64,000 nt of DNA, taken from positions 1 to 64,000 of the forward strand of contig JACKHH010000011.1 in assembly GCA_020639095.1 (NCBI GenBank), given 5' to 3'. Origin of the DNA: Phycisphaerales bacterium (GTDB lineage: Bacteria > Planctomycetota > Phycisphaerae > UBA1845). A model generated the notes under the pieces. It had not been told where the DNA came from, made no database searches, and was given only the letters and a program-made list of their open reading frames with translations. The translations under genes were made by a program, and so were the position numbers. Shown here piece by piece: positions 1-8,598 of this stretch. The first letter of the stretch is position 1. Each line of letters begins with the position of its first letter.

Positions 1-362
1 CCGTGCGTCCGCAGCGCCTGCCACGGATACACGTTCGCGGGGAACTCGACGTTGGTGGTGACGATGTTGTCGCCCTTCTGCCAAGTCAGGCCGTTCGCAA
101 CGAAGCAGAGTCCTTCGGTGGTGTTCTTGACGAAGCAGATTTCATCGGCATTGCCGTTGATGAAGCGGGCAGCCACTCCGCGAACGCGCTCGGCTTCGCG
201 GTAGAAACCGCCTTCGAGATAGGCGTGCCGCTGGTTCTCCTTGCAAAACCGGGCAACAGCAGCCGTCGCCCGCGCGCACATCGGCGCGACCGCGGCATGA
301 TTCTGAAAGTTGAATTCACGCGTGATCGGAAAATCCGCACGCAGCGCTTCCCAGTCCGTCAC
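1..362 (-). CDS. Class V aminotransferase / cysteine desulfurase-like protein (partial, 3' end outside window)
   Basis: The N-terminal 120 codons of a minus-strand gene running off the left edge. It starts at a GTG with an AAAGGA ribosome site about 8 nt upstream. The protein begins TDWEALRADFPITREFNFQNH and contains VKNTTEGLCFVANGL and TTNVEFPANVYPW. These match the opening of PLP-dependent fold-type I class V aminotransferases of the SufS/CsdB/isopenicillin-N-epimerase group: the FNFQNHA segment near the N-terminus and the nucleotide-like NTTEGL loop that contacts the cofactor phosphate. The PLP lysine and any active-site cysteine lie outside the window, so desulfurase cannot be told from aminotransferase or epimerase. 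Confidence 0.8.
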   Translation of the reverse strand, partial: MTDWEALRADFPITREFNFQNHAAVAPMCARATAAVARFCKENQRHAYLEGGFYREAERVRGVAARFINGNADEICFVKNTTEGLCFVANGLTWQKGDNIVTTNVEFPANVYPWQALRTH

Positions 363-473
363 GGCAGGTGTCCTTTCGCTGAAGTTCACGACGGCGCACA
401 AACCACCGGCAGCACGTCTTCAACGATTATATGCGCGTAAGCGGGGAATCACAGCGAATCAACCGCGGGCGGG

Positions 474-1082
474 CTAGATATGCGGCTGGCTGTCGATGGC
501 GCGTTCGATCGCGCGGCGGACTTGCGCGTGAATGCTGTCGCTGCGGGCGATCTCACGCCAGTCATGTTCAGTTGTGGATGAATCTTCAAAGAAGAAACGA
601 ATCGTTCCCAGCGCCGTCGCGCGCTCGTGAAGCCGGCGATGCACACGAGTGTTGCGAATCGCCACCAGCGGGCACGCGAGAATGTCTGGTCGGAATACAC
701 CGCGAAGTCGCATCACGCGGCGATTGGTCAGCACGTAGAACCGCGAAGCCCAGCGGAGGAACGCAATGCCAAGTCGCCCGGCAATCACCACGGCACCGAG
801 TTGCGCGACCGATTCGCCCGAAAGGTCCGCCAGCCGCAACGACGGCAACGCACTGAGCACCAGCAACGCAGCCCCCACCATCAACCAACGCGTCGAATCG
901 AAGAGCACGAACCAGGGCGAAGGCTTGATCGCGAGCAACACGATTTCGCCCTGATCAAGATAATCGGCTGCGATGGGCAGCGCTTCAACCGGAGCGGCAC
1001 CCGCCCCCTCAACCGACGCAACCACGCGCGGGGAAAGCTCCAAACGAACGTCGCTGATTCTTTCCTGCGTCTCGCAAACCAT
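474..1082 (-). CDS. PH-like (bPH2/DUF304-type) membrane protein
   Basis: About 202 residues. Two hydrophobic stretches (WLMVGAALLVLSALPSL and LGAVVIAGRLGIAFLRW) are followed by YVLTNRRVMRLRGVF, the typical start of the bacterial PH-like fold in DUF304 proteins, and by a beta-rich tail containing GTIRFFF. The usual place is the inner membrane with the PH-like domain in the cytoplasm; no enzymatic role is known for the family. An upstream GTG and ATG are in frame, but the ATG at 1082 has GGGAG about 8 nt upstream and is preferred. It lies 33 nt after hpt on the same strand, so the two are probably co-transcribed. Confidence 0.75.
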   Translation of the reverse strand: MVCETQERISDVRLELSPRVVASVEGAGAAPVEALPIAADYLDQGEIVLLAIKPSPWFVLFDSTRWLMVGAALLVLSALPSLRLADLSGESVAQLGAVVIAGRLGIAFLRWASRFYVLTNRRVMRLRGVFRPDILACPLVAIRNTRVHRRLHERATALGTIRFFFEDSSTTEHDWREIARSDSIHAQVRRAIERAIDSQPHI

Positions 1083-1115
1083 CGCACGCTCTCCCAGCAT
1101 CACCTCGCGAAGGCG

Positions 1116-1664
1116 TCAGCCGGTGGTGTACCGGTCCGCCTTCAACACCGCGATGTTCGGGTAATTGCGATAATGCCCGTCGTAATCCAGCCCGTATCCC
1201 ACCACGAACTCATCGGCGATCTCGAACCCGACGAAATCTGCCACCACGTCCTTCGGCGCTTTCGACGGCTTCCTCAGCAACACGGCAGTACGGATCGACT
1301 TCGGTTCGTGCAAACGCAACCGCTCGCGAACCAGACGCAACGTGCCGCCCGTGTCGAGGATGTCGTCAATGATCAGCACGTGCTGGCCGCGGATGTCGAT
1401 GTTCAGGTCCATCTTGAGCGATGCACCCTGCGACTCCGTCACCGCCCCGCTGTAGCTCGACACGGTGATCATGCCCAGCTTCATTTTCATCGGCAATAAC
1501 CGAATAAGGTCCGCCAGGAAAATGATCGAACCCGATAGAATCGGCACCATCACGAGTCCTGGGTCCATCTCCGGATAACACGCCGCAATGTCCCGCGCCA
1601 TCTCGTCGACACGCTGAGCCAGTTGCTGCTCGGAGATCAATACGCGTTCGATGTCGCCTTCCAT
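1116..1664 (-). CDS. hpt: Hypoxanthine phosphoribosyltransferase
   Basis: A 182-residue type I phosphoribosyltransferase, close to the usual length. The PRPP-binding loop VLIIDDILDTGGTL (about residues 95-108) carries the two acidic residues and TGGT motif of the family. MVPILSGSIIFLADLIR supplies the first flexible-loop region, and the C-terminal DFVGFEIADEFVVGYGLDY is the purine-binding signature of HPRT. It salvages hypoxanthine or guanine with PRPP to IMP or GMP in the cytoplasm. No strong ribosome site is visible before the ATG. It is the first gene of a likely two-gene unit with the PH-like protein. Confidence 0.95.
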   Translation of the reverse strand: MEGDIERVLISEQQLAQRVDEMARDIAACYPEMDPGLVMVPILSGSIIFLADLIRLLPMKMKLGMITVSSYSGAVTESQGASLKMDLNIDIRGQHVLIIDDILDTGGTLRLVRERLRLHEPKSIRTAVLLRKPSKAPKDVVADFVGFEIADEFVVGYGLDYDGHYRNYPNIAVLKADRYTTG

Positions 1665-1760
1665 CGGCGCATTGTAAACCGCGAGCGGAGGGTGAGCCAG
1701 AAAACTTACGGATCGATGCTGCGAACAGGGTGGCGGGACGAGAGGGGTGAATGGCAGGAA

Positions 1761-1847
1761 TCAGAACCCCCTGCGCCCAGCAGGGGGCGGCATGCGGATT
1801 GACGTCGATCGTGTCTTTGCCCCGGGCTTGGCGCCCGGGGTTCTGAT
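1761..1847. repeat. Paired hairpin repeat, family G copy 1
   Basis: Two GC-rich hairpins face each other between hpt and nadA. TCAGAACCCCCTGCGCCCAG opens the left arm (CCCCCTGCGCCCAGCAGGGGG palindrome) and CCCCGGGCTTGGCGCCCGGGG forms the right arm, which ends GTTCTGA. The outer TCAGAACCCC and GGGGTTCTGA are inverted copies. A right-arm copy recurs at 19569-19598. It could also act as a terminator, but no T-tract follows. Confidence 0.7.
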
Positions 1848-1868
1848 TGGGCTACCCAAACGTAGCGG

Positions 1869-2993
1869 TCATACCGCCCCGCCGGATACTGCCACCGGGG
1901 TCGACGAGACGTTTTCGAGCATACGCGACAGCGCGAGCAGCGCCCCTTCGCGAACTTGCGGCTTTACCGAAATCTGATTCACCGGATGGCCCGACGCGAT
2001 TCCATCGAGACACCAGAGCAGATGCTGCGGGCTGATGCGGTACATCGTGGTGCACAGGCACTGGATCGTCGCGAGCGAGCGGACGTCTTTGTCGATATGC
2101 GTTTTTGCCAGCCGGTTCACGAGGTGCACTTCGGTGCCGACCGCCCACTTGCTGCCCGGGGCAGCTTCTTCGATCGTCTTGATGATGAATTCGGTGCTGC
2201 CGGCGAGGTCGGCTTTCTGCACCACCTCCCAACTGCACTCCGGATGCACGATGATGGTGCGATCGGGCTCGTTCGCGCGCAGCGCTTCGCACTGACCAGC
2301 CGTGAACAACTGGTGCACGCTACAATGGCCTTTCCAAAGGATGAACTGCGCGTCGCGTACCTGATCGGCACGCAAACCGCCATCCAGTTCCGCCGGGTCG
2401 TAGACCACCATGCTCTCAAGCGGATGGCCCATCGCATAGGCCGTGTTGCGACCGAGGTGCTGGTCGGGCAGAAACAGCACCTTATCACCTTGGGAAAGTG
2501 CCCATGCGAGCACCTTGGGCGCGTTGCTGCTCGTGCAACAGGCTCCGCCGTGCAGCCCGCAGAACGCCTTGATGTTTGCCGCGGAATTCACATAAGTGAT
2601 CGGAATGATCCGCTCGGTTGTGTTCGCGCTCAGGAATTCCCAAGCCTCTTCAACCTGGTCGTACGCCGCCATATCCGCCATCGAACAACCCGCGGACAAA
2701 TCGGGCAGGAAGACCTTGACCGAATCCTCGGTGAGAATGTCGGCTGATTCGGCCATGAAGTGTACGCCGCAGAAGACGACGAACTCCGCCCCATTCTGGT
2801 CGGCGGCGATTTGCGAAAGTTTCAGGCTGTCGCCGGTGAAGTCGGCGTGGCGGATGACTTCGTCCTGCTGGTAGTGGTGCCCGAGGATAACGAGGCGCTT
2901 GCCCAGTTCGCGGCGACGCTGCTCGATCCGCGCGACAATGTCGGCCGGGTCCATCTGCATATAACTCGCGGGAATGGGCGGCTGGAAAAGCAT
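1869..2993 (-). CDS. nadA: Quinolinate synthase
   Basis: 374 residues from the ATG at 2993, which has AGGAG 9 nt upstream; the longer frame to 3122 lacks a site. NadA condenses iminoaspartate with dihydroxyacetone phosphate to quinolinate in NAD synthesis, using a [4Fe-4S] cluster. Family hallmarks seen: LVILGHHYQQDEV, FTGDSLKLSQ, FVVFCGVHFMAESADIL, LPDLSAGCSMADM, YVNSAANIKA, CCTSSNAPKVL, FLPDQHLGRNTA and HPECSWEVV. Cysteines in FCGVHFM, CCTSSNA and the C-terminal QCLCTTMYR are candidate cluster ligands (inferred by position). nadB and nadC are not in the window. Confidence 0.95.
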   Translation of the reverse strand: MLFQPPIPASYMQMDPADIVARIEQRRRELGKRLVILGHHYQQDEVIRHADFTGDSLKLSQIAADQNGAEFVVFCGVHFMAESADILTEDSVKVFLPDLSAGCSMADMAAYDQVEEAWEFLSANTTERIIPITYVNSAANIKAFCGLHGGACCTSSNAPKVLAWALSQGDKVLFLPDQHLGRNTAYAMGHPLESMVVYDPAELDGGLRADQVRDAQFILWKGHCSVHQLFTAGQCEALRANEPDRTIIVHPECSWEVVQKADLAGSTEFIIKTIEEAAPGSKWAVGTEVHLVNRLAKTHIDKDVRSLATIQCLCTTMYRISPQHLLWCLDGIASGHPVNQISVKPQVREGALLALSRMLENVSSTPVAVSGGAV

Positions 2994-3118
2994 CGGCGAC
3001 GACTCCTGCACACCGGCGGCAACGACTAATACCGGCTGCCACGACGCGGCACCCGATCGAAAACGCGGCATTGTACCCTTATCGGTTGCTCGTGACCAAT
3101 CGCAACGCGAAACATTGC

Positions 3119-4363
3119 TCATACGCTGCGCGCCCCGCCGGTGGTTCGCAAAATGGGCAGCGATGTGCCGGGCTGGTCGTCAATCGCGGTCGCGATTTCC
3201 GCGATCACGCCGTCGCCAAAGAGCATCCCCTGCTGCGTCATCCGCAACCGACGCGAGTCCAGCGAAATCAGACCCTGTTGCTGTAGGGCTGCGATGCGGT
3301 CCGCCGCGGCAATTCGCAGGTCGAAGGCGGTGCGGTCGGCAAACGCGTCAAGGTCGATGCCCTCTACAAGTCGCAGGCCCATCATGAGCACCTCAAGCGC
3401 GAGCATCATACCCGAGACATCCTCGTGCTCGCTCGCGGGATCGTTCCCGGCATTGACTCGCCGCACGTATTCGCCGTGGTGCGCGATGTTGCGATAGCGC
3501 CGCGATCCGGTGAATCCAGCCGCGGATGGACCGATGGCAAGGTGCGGCTGCAATCGCCAGTAAATGAGGTTGTGCGCACACTGCCGGCCCGCCGTCGCGA
3601 AATTTGAAATCTCGTATTGCGAAAAACCCTCATCCGCGAGCAGATCGATCGTCAGCAGAAACTGCTCGGCTTCCAGGCTTTCGTCGCAAGCGGTCACCAG
3701 TCCCTGATGCAGCCGCTGCGTCATGGCGGTATTCGGTTCATAGGTGAGTCCGTAGCACGCGATGTGCTCGGTCTTCAGTGCGATCGCCCGTTCAAGCGAT
3801 GCCCGCCAGCTCGCGATGGTCTGCCCGGGGATGCCAAAGATGAGATCGATGTTGATGTTTTTGATGCCGGCATCGCGGAGAATCGCAACGGCTTCGGGAA
3901 CATCCGCCGGCGAGTGCAGCCGTTCGAGCGCCGCGAGTTCGTTCGCATGAAAAGACTGCGCCCCAAGTGACACGCGTGTGACGCCGGCATCAACGAGCAC
4001 ACGCGCTTTTTCGCGATCGACAGTGGCAGGATTCGCCTCGACCGTGAATTCGTCGGGCGTCTCATCGCCAATGGCATCGCGAATGGCTGCGAGTACTTCA
4101 CCGAGCAAATCGCTCGCGAGCGTCGTCGGCGTCCCCCCACCGAAGAACACGGTTTTCACGGGCGGGCCGCTCTGCGCCACCCGACGCGACAATTCTTGAC
4201 AAAGGGCCGATGCGACACCGCGCAGATCCTGCCCGCCCAGAGGCACGGAATAGAAGTCGCAATAGCCGCATTTCGTCTCGCAGAATGGCCAATGCAGGTA
4301 CAGGCCAAGCGGTTCGGTTGGCGGACAGTCGGACCGGCCTATAATTGGGCGGGTGTCATTCAT
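3119..4363 (-). CDS. hemW: Radical SAM heme chaperone HemW (coproporphyrinogen oxidase-like)
   Basis: About 414 residues. LYLHWPFCETKCGYCDFYS carries the radical-SAM CxxxCxxC motif, followed by TVFFGGGTPTTL and EFTVEANPATVD, as in HemW/HemN. HemW binds heme and S-adenosylmethionine and delivers heme to hemoproteins; true HemN has an extra cysteine-rich N-terminus that is absent here. The ATG at 4363 puts the motif near the N-terminus as usual. An in-frame ATG at 4408 is also possible, and neither has a convincing ribosome site. The stop lies 125 nt before the nadA start, same strand. Confidence 0.9.
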   Translation of the reverse strand: MNDTRPIIGRSDCPPTEPLGLYLHWPFCETKCGYCDFYSVPLGGQDLRGVASALCQELSRRVAQSGPPVKTVFFGGGTPTTLASDLLGEVLAAIRDAIGDETPDEFTVEANPATVDREKARVLVDAGVTRVSLGAQSFHANELAALERLHSPADVPEAVAILRDAGIKNINIDLIFGIPGQTIASWRASLERAIALKTEHIACYGLTYEPNTAMTQRLHQGLVTACDESLEAEQFLLTIDLLADEGFSQYEISNFATAGRQCAHNLIYWRLQPHLAIGPSAAGFTGSRRYRNIAHHGEYVRRVNAGNDPASEHEDVSGMMLALEVLMMGLRLVEGIDLDAFADRTAFDLRIAAADRIAALQQQGLISLDSRRLRMTQQGMLFGDGVIAEIATAIDDQPGTSLPILRTTGGARSV

Positions 4364-4546
4364 GGCTTGCCGTGGGAATGGGCTATTTCCAGGGCGGTCT
4401 TTTTCCATTGCAGCTTATCTGACAATGGGTTATATTCGTTAATATCAGTCGGACACATGTTCATCCGGCGCTACACTTCCGGGGCAGCGGGTGCGAACAA
4501 CCGCTGCCGAATCGATAGCGGCGGGACCGAGTGAGGGCATCTCCGC

Positions 4547-5032
4547 ATGATCGAAGCCAAGCTGATCATGTTCCGCGCGAACGGCGATCGTCGCGATCTT
4601 CCATTGAATGGTGATCGCACGTTGATCGGCCGCCAGAACGATTGCGATATCCGCATTCCGCTCACCGAAGTTTCGCGCCATCATACCGAGTTAACCATCC
4701 AGGACGATACCGTCCAGATCAAAGATCTGAACAGTTCCAACGGTACGTTCGTCAATAACAAGCGGGTCAAGGTTGGCAAGCTCGCGCCGGGCGATCATGT
4801 GATTGTCGGCCCGGTGGTCTTCACGTTGCAGGTGAACGGCGAGCCCACCGAAATCCGCCCGGTGAAGACGAAGATCAAGCGGCGTACCGATTCGGCCGTC
4901 CCCGTGGTGACCGACGATTCGCCGCTCGATGCCGTGGTTGAAGACGAACTCGATCCCATCAGCGCATTGGAAGCCCTCGCCTCCAGCGCTGACCAGACCG
5001 CGATCGATCCGTTCGAAGACGAGGAGCTGTAG
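4547..5032 (+). CDS. FHA domain protein
   Basis: 161 residues. The forkhead-associated phosphothreonine-binding domain covers about residues 5-95: RTLIGRQNDCDIRIPLTEVS then SRHHTEL, LNSSNGTFVNNKRV and LAPGDHVIVG. These hold the conserved GR, SRxH and NG residues that contact phosphothreonine peptides. The rest (about 100-161) is an acidic, proline- and threonine-containing tail with no recognised domain. Such stand-alone FHA proteins relay Ser/Thr-kinase signals in Planctomycetota; the partner cannot be read from the neighbours. Confidence 0.88.
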   Translation: MIEAKLIMFRANGDRRDLPLNGDRTLIGRQNDCDIRIPLTEVSRHHTELTIQDDTVQIKDLNSSNGTFVNNKRVKVGKLAPGDHVIVGPVVFTLQVNGEPTEIRPVKTKIKRRTDSAVPVVTDDSPLDAVVEDELDPISALEALASSADQTAIDPFEDEEL

Positions 5033-5154
5033 CCTCGCCAGCCCCTTTTCCCGCAAAGCATTGCTGATTGCGGAATGCGTGTGGTCGCGCGCCGGTATAC
5101 GGATCCCGGCACGCATGCCGATATGCATTCCAGGCTGCGATCCAGGCTGACGCG

Positions 5155-5691
5155 ATGACCACCACGAAAATGGCACACAGAACCGAGCATGATATCCATG
5201 GCGACTTGGTCGTCCGGCGGCCGTCCGCGAGCAAGCGGTTGCGGCTGCGGGGGCTGGCCCTCCTGCTGATCGTCTCTGCAATGCTGTTTGTGGCGGTGGT
5301 GTGCTGGCAGCGTGACCTGGTTCACGTGAAGCGGGCCACGGACACGGCTGACCTGGCCCGGACCTGGATCGCGCAGTTCTACGAGGCGAAGGACTACCTG
5401 CCGTTTGCCCTGCCCGACAAGCTCGCGCGGCAGTTTATCTCGCCGGAGATTCCATATCCGTCCCGCGATGAAATCTACACGCTGACCGGCATCCCCGGCC
5501 CGTACGTCCTGATCGCCACGGCCCGGCAGGGGCTGCTCCCGCCGCGAGAGGCAGGCTCAGCCGCTGTGATCTTCGATCACGGCGAATTTCGGACGGAATG
5601 GATGAGTTCGACTCGAGTGACGGCCGAGCAGCGGCACCGCGATGCCCTCCTGGGCCGCACCGCCGTCGTCCGGAGCCCGGACGCCCCCTGA
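5155..5691 (+). CDS. Hypothetical single-pass membrane protein
   Basis: About 178 residues from the ATG at 5155; the frame opens further upstream but that part looks non-coding. A basic cytoplasmic N-terminus (SASKRLRLR) precedes one membrane helix, GLALLLIVSAMLFVAVVCW, then an extracytoplasmic domain with RTWIAQFYEAKDYLPFALP and EIYTLTGIPGPYVLIAT. No family is recognised. It lies between the FHA gene and rpmI, all on the plus strand. Confidence 0.6.
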   Translation: MTTTKMAHRTEHDIHGDLVVRRPSASKRLRLRGLALLLIVSAMLFVAVVCWQRDLVHVKRATDTADLARTWIAQFYEAKDYLPFALPDKLARQFISPEIPYPSRDEIYTLTGIPGPYVLIATARQGLLPPREAGSAAVIFDHGEFRTEWMSSTRVTAEQRHRDALLGRTAVVRSPDAP

Positions 5692-5798
5692 CCCACGTCC
5701 GCTGGAAACGGCAGCTCCCACCGCTTGCAGACCGCGAGGACGCGGTTAGAATGCTCGATTCTGGACAATTGGGAATCAGTGACGCAATAGAGGCAACC

Positions 5799-5996
5799 AT
5801 GGCCTACAAGATGAAATCTCACAAAGGCGCTCGCAAGCGGTTCAAAGTTACCGCCAAGGGCAAGGTCCGGTACCGCCGTTCGTTCGCCGGCCACCTGCTG
5901 AGCGGTAAGACTGGTGAGCGTCGTCGCAAGCTGCGTCGGCCCGGCTACCTGTTTCCCGCGGACGCCAAAAAGATTATTGACCGAATCGACGGCTGA
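5799..5996 (+). CDS. rpmI: 50S ribosomal protein L35
   Basis: 65 residues, the normal L35 length. It begins MAYKMKSHKGARKRFKVT, the family's KxKTxKgaaKRFkvT signature, with SFAGHLLSGKTGERRRKLR downstream. The start is the ATG at 5799 with GAGG 7 nt upstream; a longer open frame from 5598 is upstream read-through. rplT follows 50 nt later. The usual upstream partner infC is not present. Confidence 0.97.
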   Translation: MAYKMKSHKGARKRFKVTAKGKVRYRRSFAGHLLSGKTGERRRKLRRPGYLFPADAKKIIDRIDG

Positions 5997-6046
5997 TTGC
6001 CCGATTCCGTTTGCGAAAAAACCCCGGTTGTAGGAGTTAATCAGCT

Positions 6047-6415
6047 ATGCCTCGCGCTCGTACAGGATCTGCACGGCACCGCCGGAAAGTTCGTCTCTTC
6101 CGCGCCGCCAAGGGCTATCGTGGTGGCCGCAGCAAGCTCTACCGCACCGCCAAGGAAGCGGTTACCCGCGCCGGTGTTTACGCCTTCCGTGATCGCCGCG
6201 CTCGCAAGCGTGACTTCCGTGCATTGTGGATCACCCGCATCACGGCAGCCTGCACGCAGCATGGCATCGCCTACAGCCGGTTCATCTACGGTCTTCGCGA
6301 AGCCAGCATTATTCTGAATCGCAAGATGCTCAGCGAGTTGGCGATCAACGATCCGCAGGCTTTTGCCGCGGTCGTGGAAATTGCCAAGGCGCAGGCCAAG
6401 AAGATCGCCGCTTAG
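6047..6415 (+). CDS. rplT: 50S ribosomal protein L20
   Basis: 122 residues, full length. It starts MPRARTGSARHRRKVRLFRA, has AKGYRGGRSKLYRTAKEAV, RARKRDFRALWITRI and RKMLSELAINDPQAFA, all L20 landmarks. L20 binds 23S rRNA early in 50S assembly and in many bacteria represses its own operon. TAGGAG lies about 9 nt before the ATG. pheS, often next, is absent; a hypothetical gene follows. Confidence 0.97.
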   Translation: MPRARTGSARHRRKVRLFRAAKGYRGGRSKLYRTAKEAVTRAGVYAFRDRRARKRDFRALWITRITAACTQHGIAYSRFIYGLREASIILNRKMLSELAINDPQAFAAVVEIAKAQAKKIAA

Positions 6416-6616
6416 TCATCACTTTCACTCACGCATAACCTGTTCAACCTGCCTGAATCGGCGGATCGGTTGAAGTGCGCGCTGAATTCACTCGGCGATG
6501 CACACGCCGTTCTGTTCAAGCAGATAATCCAACGCCTGCGCGCACCCGATATAGCGCTTGGACTTGTTAACGCTCCAAGCCGTTATCGGACGGCCTGCTA
6601 ACATCGGGAGGAAACC

Positions 6617-7327
6617 ATGCGCAAGGCGCTGTTTGACGCTTTTGCTCTTCATTTGCAATCACTCGATCTACCGGACATGCGCTTGTTTACGTCGTCCGAT
6701 GGACCTGGATTGGGGCAGATTCGGCGTGCCGCGGGTGTGGCGCGCATTCGTTTGACAGGCAGACCTGACGGTCTGCGCCCGGGCGGTTTCGAGACCTCCT
6801 TGCAGTGCTGTGCGGCGCGCAACATGAACACTGCAACGGGCAAGCCCGCGATGCGACCGCTCGACTGGATGGAACTTGAACGCGAGTACGCGCAATACGA
6901 CGAACGCAGCCGGGCAGTGTTGAACGCCGCGCTCGATGAATGCCGTGCCCAGCAGGACGCGACGGCGCTTGCGCTGTGTCGCCTTTGCTGCGCGGACACC
7001 GATCTGCTTTTTGCGATCATTGATTTCGTGCGGCGCAATCACCCGGCTGGCCGGCTTTCGGACGCAGGCCCGAACTCGCGCACGTCGCTCGCGGTTCGCA
7101 AGGCGCTGGCTGAGGCGCTGGCACGCCTCGTTGAAGGTGACGTTGCCCGGGCTGAGCAGTATCTGCGCACGGGTATCGACAACATGCTGTATGCCGCGGG
7201 CGCGGAGCGGGCGGAAAGCAACGTCGACGTGCAACGGCTTGAGAACCTGGCGGACCAGATCGCCGCGACGCGTTCGGCGCAAACCACGGCAGCCCCAGCC
7301 GTGCAATACGCGGTCACTGTGGACTGA
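6617..7327 (+). CDS. Hypothetical protein, alpha-helical
   Basis: 236 residues, with a good GGGAGG ribosome site 6 nt before the ATG. The N-terminal 60 residues are basic and poorly ordered. From about residue 75 the protein is helical: LDWMELEREYAQYDERSRAV, then LALCRLCCADTDLLFAIIDF, and a long amphipathic stretch with LRTGIDNMLYAAGAER. The cysteines in CRLCCAD are not a standard zinc motif. No family recognised. The stop is 6 nt before the HD-GYP-like gene, so the two are very likely co-transcribed and may work together. Confidence 0.6.
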   Translation: MRKALFDAFALHLQSLDLPDMRLFTSSDGPGLGQIRRAAGVARIRLTGRPDGLRPGGFETSLQCCAARNMNTATGKPAMRPLDWMELEREYAQYDERSRAVLNAALDECRAQQDATALALCRLCCADTDLLFAIIDFVRRNHPAGRLSDAGPNSRTSLAVRKALAEALARLVEGDVARAEQYLRTGIDNMLYAAGAERAESNVDVQRLENLADQIAATRSAQTTAAPAVQYAVTVD

Positions 7328-7333
7328 GCGTAC

Positions 7334-8563
7334 ATGCCAATCCTGGTACGGACAATCGCATTGCAGCCGGGAATGACACTGGCCCGCGCTCTGCGCCTAT
7401 CGCACAAGATGCTTTTGCCCGCGGACCGCGTGCTCACGCGCAGCGACGTCACCATGCTGACCGAGCGACGCCCGGAGCTGTACGTCAGCGTGCATTCGCC
7501 CGAACTCGATTCCGTTTGCGAATTCGAACCCGATGCACTGGAAATCGGCGCTACGCAGAGCGTTTGCGATACCGCCTCAAGCGCCCTGCACCTCGCGCAG
7601 GGGGCGCTTGAGGGCAAGTCACGCCTCCGCGAAGACGACCTGCGCGTGGCGGAGCGTTCGATCAGGCAAATCGACCGCTTCCTGTGTCACCATCGCATTG
7701 TCCGCGTGCGGTTCCACGATGAGATTCCCGGGATCGCAAGCGCAGCCGACGGCGTAAAAGCAGTTCACGTTGCGATGGTGCTGGGTGCGGCGGTTCGTTT
7801 GCAGGTGCTCGCGGCGCGGCAGCGTTCCGCAAAATTCGCGGGCGCGGTCAATCTTGTGCCACTGGGGCTTGCGGCGTTGCTGCGTGATTGCTCGCTATGG
7901 ACGGCGCGGCGCTCACTCGATCATCCCGGACCGCTGACCACGGCTGAGCGCGACATCGTCTACGACCATTCGATGCGCAGTGCTGCGTTGCTGCCCGACA
8001 CCGTGGACCCGACGATCTACGCGGCGGTGCTGCACCATCATGAGAACCATTCCGGTACCGGCTATCCGCGCGGGCTGTCGCGCGACGCGATTCCGCTTTT
8101 CGCACGCATCTTGCGGATCGCGGATGCCTTCTGTGCCGCGACGTCGGAGACGTCGTATCATGCGGCAAAACCCGCGTGGCTTGCGGCTTGGGAGATGACC
8201 TGTGGCCCGTACGCCGAGTGCTATGACCCCGGCATACGCAAGATTTTCCAAGCGGTGATTCAGCCCTACCCGATCGGTTCCAAGCTGCGCCTGTCATGCG
8301 GGCGGTACGCGGTCGTGGTCAAGCATGGCCGCGTACACGGTTTGCTGCCCGAAGTGGTGATCGCGTTCGACGAAAACGACAAACCGCTGGCCACCGACGC
8401 AATCCAAGGCCCCTTCCGACTCGAACGCAGCCCGGAGTTGCGCGTGGTCTCATTCCGCGATACCGACGTGACGCGGATCTACGGCAGCGAACCGGTGTAC
8501 GAGAATGTACACACCGCCGTACCCGCAGAGTTCACCCACTTCGCGGAAAGCACCTACCCCTAA
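7334..8563 (+). CDS. Degenerate HD-GYP domain protein
   Basis: 409 residues. The region about 160-290 resembles HD-GYP cyclic-di-GMP phosphodiesterases: VLHHHENHSGTGYPRGL carries HHE and GYP, and RILRIADAFCAAT matches the conserved RIlriaDaf helix. At the position where active enzymes have HDIGK, this protein has LRDCSLW, so the metal-binding histidine is replaced by arginine. It may be an inactive sensor or binding protein rather than a phosphodiesterase. The N-terminal 130 residues resemble no known sensor, and the C-terminal 110 residues look like a small beta-rich domain. It follows the helical hypothetical gene by 6 nt. Confidence 0.75.
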   Translation: MPILVRTIALQPGMTLARALRLSHKMLLPADRVLTRSDVTMLTERRPELYVSVHSPELDSVCEFEPDALEIGATQSVCDTASSALHLAQGALEGKSRLREDDLRVAERSIRQIDRFLCHHRIVRVRFHDEIPGIASAADGVKAVHVAMVLGAAVRLQVLAARQRSAKFAGAVNLVPLGLAALLRDCSLWTARRSLDHPGPLTTAERDIVYDHSMRSAALLPDTVDPTIYAAVLHHHENHSGTGYPRGLSRDAIPLFARILRIADAFCAATSETSYHAAKPAWLAAWEMTCGPYAECYDPGIRKIFQAVIQPYPIGSKLRLSCGRYAVVVKHGRVHGLLPEVVIAFDENDKPLATDAIQGPFRLERSPELRVVSFRDTDVTRIYGSEPVYENVHTAVPAEFTHFAESTYP

Positions 8564-8598
8564 ACCTGTTGTCGATTGCCGTTGAGTCCGTGGCGACG

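Noticed and set aside
6488..6652. A 54-codon minus-strand frame ending KRYIGCAQALDYLLEQNGVC IAE between rplT and the next gene
   Set aside because: The tail reads like protein, but there is no ribosome site, and the proposed start overlaps a plus-strand gene with a strong one. It could be a gene remnant; not enough to annotate.
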